From a virus, in the IMG/VR virus record IMGVR_UViG_3300029258_001409, positions 1 through 61,408 of that record: a stretch of 61,408 nt of DNA; one strand, written 5' to 3'. The notes beneath the pieces were generated by a model. That model was not told the origin of the DNA and did no database searches. It saw nothing but the letters and a program-made list of their open reading frames with translations. Of this stretch, positions 31,101-38,326 are shown one piece after another (position 1 is the stretch's first letter; each line of letters starts with the position of its first letter). A program made the position numbers and the translations under genes.

Positions 31101-34100
31101 ACCCCTGGGGGTGGGCTACGAAGGCAGATGGGGGCACTGGAGAGAGGAAGAAACGGAAGCGGGTCATCCGGCCCGTTCCCCAGGAGGCGCGCAGGAGCGG
31201 AAAGAAGCTGCATCAGTATCCCGTCCCCTCGCCCGAGGAATTGATCGAGCAGTACGGCCTCCGGGGAGCCGAGTTCGGCAATTGGGTGAACGATCGCCAT
31301 AGGCAATGGCATGTATGGCAGGCCCACATGGCATTCGGGGATCTCGCCCAGGTCCTCGGAATCGAACCGGCGCAGGTGAGCGGTCGGGGGAACCTGGGAA
31401 TCGGATTCGGGGCCCGAGGGACCGGATGGGCTGCGGCGCATTACGAACCGGCCAAGGTCGTAATGAACCTCACGAGAAACCGTGGCGGCGGATGCCTCGC
31501 ACATGAGTGGGGTCACTTCCTCGATAACTTCCTGGCCGGGGCGCGAGCGAAAAAGCCCTCCACCAGATGGATCAGTCACTTTGGCGACCGCGTGGCGCTC
31601 GGCAAGGAACGAACGATCGACAAGGATCTGGAAAAGGCGATCACAGGCGTGATGAAGGCAATCAAAGAGAAGCCCGTGGACACCAGATCCGAGAAGACGC
31701 AGTACACCGCCATCTCGAAGCGCGGAATTGAGCAGGCCGAGAAAGCAATGCCGCCACATCTGCGGGCCACCGACGAGAATTCCGCTCAGATCATGCGCGC
31801 CCTGAATCTGTTCCGGGAGTGGGTGGGCCCGACGCACAAGCCCCATGCTGTCATGGGCGGGAGGAAAAGGAAACCGACGATCGCCGAGGCCGTGAGGATG
31901 ATCTACACCACGCCCGGGCTCAACATTACCCGGAAGTCTCCGACAACGGTAGCCGCGGAAATGAAGCGGGCACTATTCAAGGGCCCCGAGGCTCTACCGA
32001 AGGCGAAGTTCACGAAGGACGACCATGCCGCGGTCGACGCGCTGGTCCATGCCCTCTCGCCCAAGAGCAAGCTCAGCAGCTACGCGCTGATTCGCTGGGC
32101 TCGGGACATGGACGATGCGTACAAGGCCGCTGACAATACCATGAAATGGGTGGAGTCCAGGAAGCAGATCTCCGAAAAACACACGCTGACCACCACATCT
32201 GACTTCCTGCGACGTTCCCGGAAGCTCTCGAAGTCAGGTGACTATTGGCAGCGTCCCCATGAGATGTTCGCCAGGGCATTCGAAGCCTACGTGCAAGACC
32301 GCCTTGGAGCCATGGGGGCTGAGAACACCTATCTCGTGTTCGGGACGCGCGAGGGGGACTACGATCCAGATATCCCGCATCCCTACCCGCTCGGAGAGGA
32401 GCGGAAGGCCATCAACGCCTCGATGGACAATCTCCTGAAGGTGCTGAGGAAGAAGAAGCGTCTGCTGAAGGCGCTGGTCGATACCGCCGCCTTCGCATTC
32501 TCCGGTCATCCGGTGGTCGTGAAGGCATTCATGCTGAAGCCGGGAGAGACATTCCCCGTCTGGAGGACGATCCGCGGCACGAAGGTCCAGATTGGCCCAG
32601 GTGGAGTCATCATGAAGGGCCCGGATGCTCTGCGGGGTACGAAGGTCACGGGCCTGGGGGTCTCGGAGAAACCGAAGATTGCTGGGGTGAAGGTCCGGGG
32701 AGGGCGATCATTCCAGGAGACACTGCGGGGCCCGGGAGAGGCCAAGTGGATCACTCTTGCGCCATCGACCTACACGATGGGAGAGGAGCGGCTGCATCGC
32801 GTCAAGGTGAAGGGTGAGTGGATTGTCTCCGGGCGATTCAAGGGGATGCGCGTGGAGGACATGGTTCGTCACGGGCGCCTGAGAGAATCGAAGCGGTACA
32901 TCTACGACCCCGAGACCGGCGCCGTGGAGAAGATGCAAGTCAGGGCTGCTGACGGGCGCATGTACTGGCGAGTCAAGGGGCAGGCGATGGCGATACGGAA
33001 AGGCAATCGCCTCCTGGTCATGCTTCCGGCCAGCATGACGAAGGAACGAGTGACACTGGAGAAGATGGGCTTCGGCAAGCGCAGCGGAAACCAGTTCTGG
33101 GTGACGCCGAAGGACTTCGACCAGGTGGCCGATGTGTTGGGCGGCTTGTCGCTCGACCACCATGCGGATCACTTCCTGAAATCCTTCGCTGACCAGGAGG
33201 CCAAGCGTGAGTCCTACCGCGAAGCCGAGAGCATGAAGGAACTCCAGGCGTTCAACATGGGCCAGGTTCCCGGCCTGCGCCCGAACGGAGATCCGAGGAC
33301 CGGCATCGGCAGAATCGACCACCTTCACGAGTACCAACTGAGGGGCATCCACTGGTTCTGCAATACAGGTTCCGGGATTATGGGCTGGGACATGGGCATG
33401 GGGAAAACGATTGGCTCGATCGCGGCGATGATGCGTCTTTCCGCAGACGGGAAATTGAAAGAGAACGGCAGAAATGGCCGCGTGCTTGTCATTGTGCCGC
33501 CCAACCTCAGAGATAACTTCGCCGAGGATGTGGGCAAGTACACCAGCGCGTCTGTATCGCTCGATGGCAAGGACCCGAGCGCCATGTTCCAGGTAACATC
33601 CTACGAGATGTTTACCCGACATCCCGAGCGGTTCAAGGGGCAGTGGGGCGCCCTCGTGATGGACGAGGCCCATTACATCAAGCGGGACTCGAAACGGACC
33701 CGCCAGATCCACGCGAGCCTCATGGATGTGCCCTTCAAGATGGCATTGACGGGGACGCCGATGACGGTCTCTCCGCTGGATCTCTACAACATCGTGGCGT
33801 TCGTTGCCCCGGAAGGACTCTACAGCCAGACGGAGTTCAAGCAGAAGTTCATGCTCATGGAGGGCGGTCGCTGCATTGGGATCAATCCTGAGCACCTGGA
33901 CGAGCTCCGCGGGTGGGCGAAGAAGTATTGCCTCTACCTGCGGGCGGAGGACTGGCTGAAGAAACTCCCGAAGGCCACTCCAGTCAATCAGTCTCATGTG
34001 AACATCGGAATGACGCCGGGCCAGGCACGGCTCTACGAGCGGTGGACGAAGGTGAACGAGCGTATCGAGGCGAAGATGTATGCCCGCCTCCAGGCCGAAA

Positions 34101-34924
34101 CCGGACAGAAGAATCCGACCATGACGGATGAAGACCGGGATCGGCTGAGGAAGATGGTATCTGACACGATCAGCGTGAAGGGGAAGCGCGTTCGAGTGCA
34201 GGGCGAGCGGGTATGGCAGACACTCAGGACGATCGAGAACACTCCGGGAGCGATAGATCCGAGACTGGCCGGTGAGAACCCCAAGCTGGACGCCATGATG
34301 GAGCTCATCCAACAGCATCAGGCGAAACCCAAGATGCGCTCCGGGGAACCAACCAAGCGGGGGAAGACGATCATCTTTGCGGGCTCAGTGGCCCTACAGA
34401 AGGCCATCATTGAGCGGCTGAAGAAAGAGCATGGCGAGCAGTCGATGTGCGGGGTGGTTCACGACGGGAATTTCGTTGGCGGGCGGAGGGTGTCATCGAA
34501 GGACACGGCAGCGGTGGTGGATCACTTCAACAACGATCCTGATGCTCAATTCGTGGTGCTCTCGACCAAGCGGGGCAAGGAAGGGTTGAATCTCCAGTCT
34601 GCCAGCCAGGTGATTCATGTCGATCAGCCATTCACCCATGCAGATCACCGGCAGGCCACGGCACGCGCCGTGAGACAGGGCAATCAATATGAGTCCGTTG
34701 ACGTTCACACCATCGTGATTCATCCACCGAAGCACTTGGGCGTGGAGTCGGTGGACCAGGGCACGACCAGGAGGAATATCGAGCGGGAGCGCATGGTCAA
34801 TCAGCTCCTCGGCGGCGAGGTTCCGGCTTCGGCTGGCATGAGTTCGTCGCAATACAGGAGGGTATACAGCAGTGACATTGAAAAAGCAAAACAGCAGGGG
34901 GTCAGGGTCCGCCCCGCCGCCTAG
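25106..34924 (+). CDS. Giant polyvalent protein: ParB, JAB/RadC, LPD1-metallopeptidase, SNF2 helicase (3272 aa)
   Basis: In order: a ParB-like nuclease domain with GERRFRA (about 75-150) and ParB-type helices (150-290); a JAB/RadC-like domain with HNHPAGN (H715, H717); a small Cys4-like zinc finger (C1231, C1234); an unassigned 1428-1688 module; an IGGARKD-containing region; an LPD1 domain with metallopeptidase HEWGH (H2133-H2137); and an SNF2 helicase with GWDMGMGKT (K2767), DEAH (2853-2856) and a C-terminal RecA half. Seven V-V-V-K-A-like motifs (15, 401, 1019, 1162, 1423, 1689, 2470) separate the modules. Such proteins are thought to be packaged and injected with phage DNA to counter host defences. 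ATG 25136 is an alternative start. Confidence 0.9.
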   Translation: MGNDAEFEPGMVMTVIVKAVQRNLPPGGQWKTIRGSRVFIKDGRVVAGPAALRGMEMRQQPAVAASGAEEGTLHPKFPMEKIQADPTQARKHFDDESLRELAESIKEHGLVQPVTVRPMGDDKFQIVAGERRFRAHQLLGAKHIRALVEPMGQERARSVQLIENLQRKDLNPMEEAHGYADAMAENQWDIEHLAKMVKKSPATIEGKLSLRNLLPEFQGLVQKGQLSETHGRQVAKLKPDWQRKAFRQIVDRDLTTTQTKKVVEGLLASQQAEEATQGMGLFSAEVMEKLDTMTTREQRVFADRLQRFFASAERFLSGVQDKRTQGLTGAFLKGDLERKRDMIRAIRKELRRVEGELEAHMAREKEGGTARAKTAVNVVSKVRKAKKKRRRRVTKALALPVVVKAAERNLPSGGEWKTIRGSRVYIHNGRVVAGPASLHGLQIGQAPRSKGSQMPWPKEPTWANDKTGITMVPIIGAQATLESSGVGLMAMRVEPIAGWRKTRYVVTDNPTPPPQLVLFPQLRARDTYYQYHDAATWAGLKKKAQALWDAQVQEHEKRTGKATREGSESEIFRARIEREISETKAGKRRTPIEMGQVQSGQALKFPPMGGAPPPAVKVRGRTGVARLQATKVKRIPGFVKIRGSFCNTPERAAGICSEIRRIDRETVWTVHCDERDRPTSCELTSLGAMEKTTFHPRDVLKISAQVGAKSVWLVHNHPAGNVTPSLGDVLAFRASQLAGEAVGIKVSDLVVIGSGGRATSTARFVETCKANGLSPDSDASWEENHGRFLEIGQQVSFKVSEQKKAEPVVPQVGGTLWRGKLPEGMSETVATDQEAARLVGHASNPNKFSVVAIHGNLDGAVNCVEVYAAKGREPGHIQRAMQDAIDGIPQTSVRTSSSHVFIGFGFPEGGPGGSFLRDAQGKPTAAGEVIIGSGPEMLKGVGQKLNSAFIRVADVVSVEGDRWAARTTLGRQNAFQRYPWDVPDPHPRNEEFTQEQYAFVGEPPFHEQRGKLRSLAKSVVVKAGWDESKHPRGSTGRFIRGFDRMIRDLKDKRATSLRHVLAGAKDSTVVRFTKPPTVGVETAQGKNLLYREAIVHPSAKFPGRWQITWFDTYTPQDDASWEPSGDEEYPTRKAALRSIAGVGTLSFGYPGEWKVAPFARSIIVRSAWDESKHPRVPKGQSAGGQFGMFGGAVSSKGKKIVRVLSVVDTRQYEELGDKFRAIPGSGQESTCSRCGRTHEIHAEVELEDGSRAVVGTGCMKKSEMAVASKVKSLTNTVKTIARNRAKLEALKAEKARWDAAYEKIEKKPLPKMTEATKPMPYTKPEQGRNMVEFSMGRGEGRATTFYEVLNSRHSEDPEYIESRLRRSRKDAIERLPDEWRRKQVRLLLGESMWKPRPGTLAIEDLEKRIAKLQKKVDEATAPVVVKAAWDESRHLRVPRGQAAGGQFMGGGAGAISEKIVQVIDTGKTPDYTDLSGAGVVVEGEIAATHITDDPSGIIEILKQGGRLDQGEKVWRELGEGLYASSAPQLWVGRAPAKWEFLQDLKPEQRRALGNAILQHPHMTEPHYLTESERDVVKRDVGYVVEGKMHPDILSMFADQPYNIEIWRPEFLKPLGIEPSNRQPLEVPVRFQGKFAELSGYPTEEELARMKAAGFAGAFLRSGWSHMPQIVVWDSSAVRKFGEYERPSKVVVKALQGLPPGGEWKTIRGSRVYIHNGRIVAGPAALQGFEMGQAKQTGIAQGEIDFSKPAEGGDSSQKRTRTRAKPAKAKAPAVRRRSRPKHLGGSGINDVGEKIGGARKDIWWDIAAGPSSGDLKELEKNPVEARRLVCKEKILGKFTVDAQRDLGRTGGAAYFWKKIHGAILVRPSDDPMHRARYMRGCHLLQEATQKARTVVDMKEAMSGLVDLWNKDEDERAALGSLGKKFRTHALGGGYSNTRWKIMRDATHYEAMENDPDMIALLDLVKKPEEFQARLQKKNPMLAAQLKARPSLMGQVLARIDPWGWATKADGGTGERKKRKRVIRPVPQEARRSGKKLHQYPVPSPEELIEQYGLRGAEFGNWVNDRHRQWHVWQAHMAFGDLAQVLGIEPAQVSGRGNLGIGFGARGTGWAAAHYEPAKVVMNLTRNRGGGCLAHEWGHFLDNFLAGARAKKPSTRWISHFGDRVALGKERTIDKDLEKAITGVMKAIKEKPVDTRSEKTQYTAISKRGIEQAEKAMPPHLRATDENSAQIMRALNLFREWVGPTHKPHAVMGGRKRKPTIAEAVRMIYTTPGLNITRKSPTTVAAEMKRALFKGPEALPKAKFTKDDHAAVDALVHALSPKSKLSSYALIRWARDMDDAYKAADNTMKWVESRKQISEKHTLTTTSDFLRRSRKLSKSGDYWQRPHEMFARAFEAYVQDRLGAMGAENTYLVFGTREGDYDPDIPHPYPLGEERKAINASMDNLLKVLRKKKRLLKALVDTAAFAFSGHPVVVKAFMLKPGETFPVWRTIRGTKVQIGPGGVIMKGPDALRGTKVTGLGVSEKPKIAGVKVRGGRSFQETLRGPGEAKWITLAPSTYTMGEERLHRVKVKGEWIVSGRFKGMRVEDMVRHGRLRESKRYIYDPETGAVEKMQVRAADGRMYWRVKGQAMAIRKGNRLLVMLPASMTKERVTLEKMGFGKRSGNQFWVTPKDFDQVADVLGGLSLDHHADHFLKSFADQEAKRESYREAESMKELQAFNMGQVPGLRPNGDPRTGIGRIDHLHEYQLRGIHWFCNTGSGIMGWDMGMGKTIGSIAAMMRLSADGKLKENGRNGRVLVIVPPNLRDNFAEDVGKYTSASVSLDGKDPSAMFQVTSYEMFTRHPERFKGQWGALVMDEAHYIKRDSKRTRQIHASLMDVPFKMALTGTPMTVSPLDLYNIVAFVAPEGLYSQTEFKQKFMLMEGGRCIGINPEHLDELRGWAKKYCLYLRAEDWLKKLPKATPVNQSHVNIGMTPGQARLYERWTKVNERIEAKMYARLQAETGQKNPTMTDEDRDRLRKMVSDTISVKGKRVRVQGERVWQTLRTIENTPGAIDPRLAGENPKLDAMMELIQQHQAKPKMRSGEPTKRGKTIIFAGSVALQKAIIERLKKEHGEQSMCGVVHDGNFVGGRRVSSKDTAAVVDHFNNDPDAQFVVLSTKRGKEGLNLQSASQVIHVDQPFTHADHRQATARAVRQGNQYESVDVHTIVIHPPKHLGVESVDQGTTRRNIERERMVNQLLGGEVPASAGMSSSQYRRVYSSDIEKAKQQGVRVRPAA

Positions 34925-34931
34925 CGAGGAC

Positions 34932-35225
34932 ATGGTTCCCGTAACTACACGAGCGCAGGAAGCGGGAGACGTGCAGCTCTTGTCTGAGTCCGGTCCCTTC
35001 CCGCTCGACGCGTATCGAAATCTTCAGAATCGGAACCAGGCCCTGGGGTGCCTGATCTGGTTTTCGGAGGAGTACAACCGCCGCAATCTGCGTGTGGAGG
35101 ACGGGCTGACAGACGAGCAGATTCGGGGGCTTTGGAGGGATCTGTACGAGGCTTGTGTTCGATTCAAGGTGCCCCTGGACGGGGAGCACATGGCGAGAGC
35201 GAAAAAGCTGGGGGTCCTACGATGA
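34932..35225 (+). CDS. Hypothetical protein (97 aa)
   Basis: ATG 34932 after AGCGAGGA clears the polyprotein stop; GTG 34872 would overlap it by 53 bases. The protein is helical (ALGCLIWFSEEYNRRNL, LWRDLYEACVRFKVP). It ends in an ATGA overlap with the next gene. The family is unknown. Confidence 0.55.
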   Translation: MVPVTTRAQEAGDVQLLSESGPFPLDAYRNLQNRNQALGCLIWFSEEYNRRNLRVEDGLTDEQIRGLWRDLYEACVRFKVPLDGEHMARAKKLGVLR

Positions 35226-36352
35226 TTCGCATTCAGGCATCACCGACGACAACCAAGTCTGTCCATCTTCGAAAGGGCGAGACCTATCCCGTATGGAGAA
35301 CTGTCCGTGGTGCGAAGGTCCGCATTCGGGATGCCTCTGGGACGGTCTCCGCAGGACCCGCGGCCCTGAAGGGAAGGAAGATCGGCGGGGCAAAGGTATC
35401 GAGGGCGGAGAGGGTGCCCCGAGCAGAGCGCCGGTCGGCCATGCGATCGCATCTGGCATCCCAGGAGAGCGCAGCGAAGTGGAATCGGACCCTTCGCCAG
35501 AAGGGCATCACGAGCACCACACACAGCAGCGAGACCTATGTTCCCCCGCGACCTGGTCGGGCCGGGATGATTATTCCTCCTGGTCGGAGATCCACACCCA
35601 GACACACACCGGCCCTCCCCGGCGTGAAGCGCAAGGGACTTCTCGGATCGACGCGCACGAAGCGTGCTCCCTCCCCCGGCTCCGGGAAGGCAAAGGCGAT
35701 GGAGATGGAGCAGGTGGAGCGCAGAAAGGCGACATCGAAAGAGCCTGAAGAGCGTGAGGCCACCCTTCGGGCCGAACAGGAGGGAAAGGCCGCTAAGGCG
35801 AAACGGAAGACCATGCGACGGGCCCAGGAGCGGTATGCGGATCGCCTGACGAAGAAACATGGCCCGGATGTCGAGGCGGCGAAGCGGGAAGCCACCGCTG
35901 AGGCATCCACCAGGATTCGACCGAAGCCGCTCTCCCCGAGTGAGAAGGCCGCCGTGAAGAAACAGCCTCCATGGCCCAGCCCGAGAGAGTCGATTGCCTC
36001 TGGGGCTCGGAACATCATCGGGAAGCGATCCGTGAAGCGTAAGACCGCCCTTGGGGGCGGAGGTCGCGTGGCGTCGGTGCCGAAACCCGGATCGAAGAAA
36101 GCCATCGAAATGGGCCAAGTGAGAAGTGCCGGCCGCGGTGGGTTTTCGAATCCAGAGGCCCAGGCGGCCAGGATCGCGAATACGAATGCGGCACAGTCGA
36201 TCGAGAGCCATATCAGTTTCGCCGATCGAATGGCCCAGACGGGGGCGACGCCCAACGAGAGGATCGGCTGGCAGCAGGTAGCGAATGCCCTGCGGACGAT
36301 GAAGCGCCGCGGGGAATATACGGTCGGCGTGGGGGTCCACGCGAGGGGATAG
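35222..36352 (+). CDS. Basic protein with a polyprotein-type linker module (376 aa)
   Basis: Residues about 10-50 (KSVHLRKGETYPVWRTVRGA, then AGPAALKG) closely match the linker that begins the SNF2 part of the polyvalent protein (GETFPVWRTIRG). The rest is Lys/Arg/Ala-rich and probably disordered, apart from a short C-terminal helical segment. The EMEQV and EMGQV motifs also recur from the polyprotein. It is probably an internal head protein and a fellow protease substrate. Confidence 0.55.
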   Translation: MIRIQASPTTTKSVHLRKGETYPVWRTVRGAKVRIRDASGTVSAGPAALKGRKIGGAKVSRAERVPRAERRSAMRSHLASQESAAKWNRTLRQKGITSTTHSSETYVPPRPGRAGMIIPPGRRSTPRHTPALPGVKRKGLLGSTRTKRAPSPGSGKAKAMEMEQVERRKATSKEPEEREATLRAEQEGKAAKAKRKTMRRAQERYADRLTKKHGPDVEAAKREATAEASTRIRPKPLSPSEKAAVKKQPPWPSPRESIASGARNIIGKRSVKRKTALGGGGRVASVPKPGSKKAIEMGQVRSAGRGGFSNPEAQAARIANTNAAQSIESHISFADRMAQTGATPNERIGWQQVANALRTMKRRGEYTVGVGVHARG

Positions 36353-36356
36353 GGCC

Positions 36357-36680
36357 ATGCTCGTTATCAAGGGCTGCACGGGTCATCTCTCGAAGCATGA
36401 CCCGGAGCATTGGGAAAAGGCCAAGAGAGCGGTCCAGAAGCAGTATGGGATCAGCTCCGGGGATCGCTTCTGGTCAATCGTCAATACGGTCTATCAGAAC
36501 ATGAGTCACTACATCCCGAAGGGCGAGAAGGGGAAGTACCGCTGGAAGCCCACCGGAGGGAAGACCTCCACCGGGATGCCGAAAGCGACGAAGGTGCGGA
36601 TCAAGAAGGCTCCCATCCGCAAACTGAAATCGAGGGTGAAGATCAAACCGGCGCCGGAGAAAGAGCGCCGGGCTGCGTAG
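36357..36680 (+). CDS. Small basic phage protein (107 aa)
   Basis: ATG 36357 follows GGGGATAGGG by a few bases. The N-terminal half is a conserved-looking helical segment (AKRAVQKQYGISSGDRFWSI, VNTVYQNM) of the kind found in small head-region phage proteins. The C-terminal half is a basic tail (KVRIKKAPIRKLKSRVKIK). The function is unknown. Confidence 0.6.
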   Translation: MLVIKGCTGHLSKHDPEHWEKAKRAVQKQYGISSGDRFWSIVNTVYQNMSHYIPKGEKGKYRWKPTGGKTSTGMPKATKVRIKKAPIRKLKSRVKIKPAPEKERRAA

Positions 36681-36691
36681 GAGGGATCTCG

Positions 36692-38254
36692 ATGGATGGC
36701 AACCAGCTCTGGCAGATAATCAGCGGAATGATGGCCGCCCAGGGGGTCGAGGACATCCCGATCCAACTGACGGTCACGAAATCAGCCGAGGCCACGGATG
36801 ACGGTCCATGGCTGATCGAGGGAGAAGCAGGTGGAGATGGGTTGGATCTGATCCGAGAGTCGTTGGATATGGGCTTCATCGCCAAGACGCTCGGGTATCT
36901 GAAGGCCCATGGGAAACTCACTTGGGACCATTCCAACTTGCTCCACCCGGACCCGGAGAAGCGAGGAGTTGATCCCGAAGACCTGGTTGGAGAAATCAGG
37001 GATGCCGGGGTCAGAAAGGCTGCGGATGGATCGGTTGTGCTCTGGGTGAAGGGAGAGCTCAACAAGGCCAAGAAGAAGGCCCGGGATCTCTGGGACTACT
37101 TCAAGGGCGGTCAGAAGCTCGGAATGAGCATAGAGGGAATCCGACTGGCGACGAAGAACATGGTGGGCCAGGACGGACCCTTTTTGCGGCTCACGCCGCT
37201 TATCACCAACGTGGCTCTGACGTACAAGCCCATGTATCCGGGAACCTGGGCGATGGCGTTCAAGGCGCTGCACGATGGTAACGTGGAATCGGTGGTCGCT
37301 GGTTTGGCCCCCGACTCCGAAACCGGGTCAGATCTGACCCAGCAACAGGAGGGATTTCAGATGCAGAGAGGACAGGCAGGAACGGCGTTCGGGCTTCCGG
37401 GGGCAGTCGCACCGGGCGAGGCCGGACACGTTGCGGACCCGTCATTCCGGGAGCCGATGACGCTGCTTGAGGCGTTGACCAGCGTGTTGCAGCAGGGACT
37501 TCCGGCACTGAAAACGGTGTCGGGCGTTCTCGACGCCAATCGGGACCGGGAAATCATGGGCGATGCCGTGGCGGGCCTGGATGGCATGATCTTCCAGGTC
37601 ATGGAGGAGCTGGCCGTCATCAAGGCCATGATTTCATTCGAAGATCGCCATCCCGAGATTGCCGGGGATGCCACTCTCAAGGCCGCCGCCTTTTCCGGTG
37701 ACGGCGATGGGGATGGCGACGGCGACGAGGAGGGAAGCATCGAGGGCGACCTGGGCGGGGATGGCGACGAGGAGGGCGATGGAGGCGGAGAGGGAAGCGC
37801 CCCGACCGTCGGCGAGGATGTCATCAAGGCCGCCATGCAGCTTGGGGCCCACGCTGCCATGGAGAAAATGGAACCCGTTCTGAAGGCTCTCGGCGGTCGT
37901 CTCGAAGCGATTGAGGGGATGCCGGTGGAGCGTGCCGGAATCGGCGGATCGCCGGACGGTGAACCTCTCGGTCTCACCACTCCGCTGAATGCGGGTGGCG
38001 GAGCCGATGGCGGGTTGCCTCCGTGGCTGCCGCCGCAGCCCGGCGCCGGAATGCGCGGCGATACCGTCGCCCTCAAGAGCGGGCACAATGTCGCATTTTC
38101 CGACATCATGCGCGAAGCGTCCCGGGAGAACGGTTCTGTTCCCCCGGAGGCCGTTGCACACCTGGTCATGCGGAAGGGCGGCATGAAAGGCGGAGAGGAA
38201 TTGATCCCGGGTCTCGAAATTCCGGTGGCAGACGACTCGGCTCCCTGGGGCTAG
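36692..38254 (+). CDS. Prohead protease with C-terminal scaffold region (520 aa)
   Basis: ATG 36692 after GGAGGGATCTCG begins an HK97-type (S78/U35-like) serine protease. It has GKLTWDHSN with the catalytic His (H80), ELNKAKKKARDLWDY and GQKLGMSIEG with the nucleophile (S146). The protease spans about residues 20-195. The remaining 320 residues are acidic and low-complexity with helical parts, typical of a scaffold. A TVTKS motif at 27-31 resembles the polyprotein separators and may be a self-cleavage site. It precedes the major capsid gene. Confidence 0.85.
   Translation: MDGNQLWQIISGMMAAQGVEDIPIQLTVTKSAEATDDGPWLIEGEAGGDGLDLIRESLDMGFIAKTLGYLKAHGKLTWDHSNLLHPDPEKRGVDPEDLVGEIRDAGVRKAADGSVVLWVKGELNKAKKKARDLWDYFKGGQKLGMSIEGIRLATKNMVGQDGPFLRLTPLITNVALTYKPMYPGTWAMAFKALHDGNVESVVAGLAPDSETGSDLTQQQEGFQMQRGQAGTAFGLPGAVAPGEAGHVADPSFREPMTLLEALTSVLQQGLPALKTVSGVLDANRDREIMGDAVAGLDGMIFQVMEELAVIKAMISFEDRHPEIAGDATLKAAAFSGDGDGDGDGDEEGSIEGDLGGDGDEEGDGGGEGSAPTVGEDVIKAAMQLGAHAAMEKMEPVLKALGGRLEAIEGMPVERAGIGGSPDGEPLGLTTPLNAGGGADGGLPPWLPPQPGAGMRGDTVALKSGHNVAFSDIMREASRENGSVPPEAVAHLVMRKGGMKGGEELIPGLEIPVADDSAPWG
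37347..37353 (+). promoter_or_regulatory. Internal Shine-Dalgarno for the nested scaffold
   Basis: AGGAGGG lies seven bases before the in-frame ATG 37361, inside the protease-scaffold gene. A near-perfect ribosome site at this place strongly suggests independent initiation. Confidence 0.7.
37361..38254 (+). CDS. Nested scaffolding protein (297 aa)
   Basis: Translation from ATG 37361, in the same frame as the protease, would produce only the C-terminal scaffold, as in lambda C/Nu3. The product has a helical part (MTLLEALTSVLQQGLPALK), a long Asp/Glu/Gly run (about residues 113-145) and a C-terminal helix-loop region. Scaffolds guide capsid assembly and are then removed by the protease. Confidence 0.65.
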   Translation: MQRGQAGTAFGLPGAVAPGEAGHVADPSFREPMTLLEALTSVLQQGLPALKTVSGVLDANRDREIMGDAVAGLDGMIFQVMEELAVIKAMISFEDRHPEIAGDATLKAAAFSGDGDGDGDGDEEGSIEGDLGGDGDEEGDGGGEGSAPTVGEDVIKAAMQLGAHAAMEKMEPVLKALGGRLEAIEGMPVERAGIGGSPDGEPLGLTTPLNAGGGADGGLPPWLPPQPGAGMRGDTVALKSGHNVAFSDIMREASRENGSVPPEAVAHLVMRKGGMKGGEELIPGLEIPVADDSAPWG

Positions 38255-38326
38255 ATCGCTTGTCGGTGGAGTTTCGGTGAGTGTTCGTAGGTGATGTTCT
38301 GCAACACGAAATAGGAGGCTTGTTCC

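Noticed and set aside
32708-34318. Long minus-strand open frame (536 aa), and a similar one at 30368-31846
   Set aside because: Both are antisense to the SNF2 and LPD1 parts of the polyvalent protein, whose motifs prove the plus frame. No recognisable domain appears on the minus strand.
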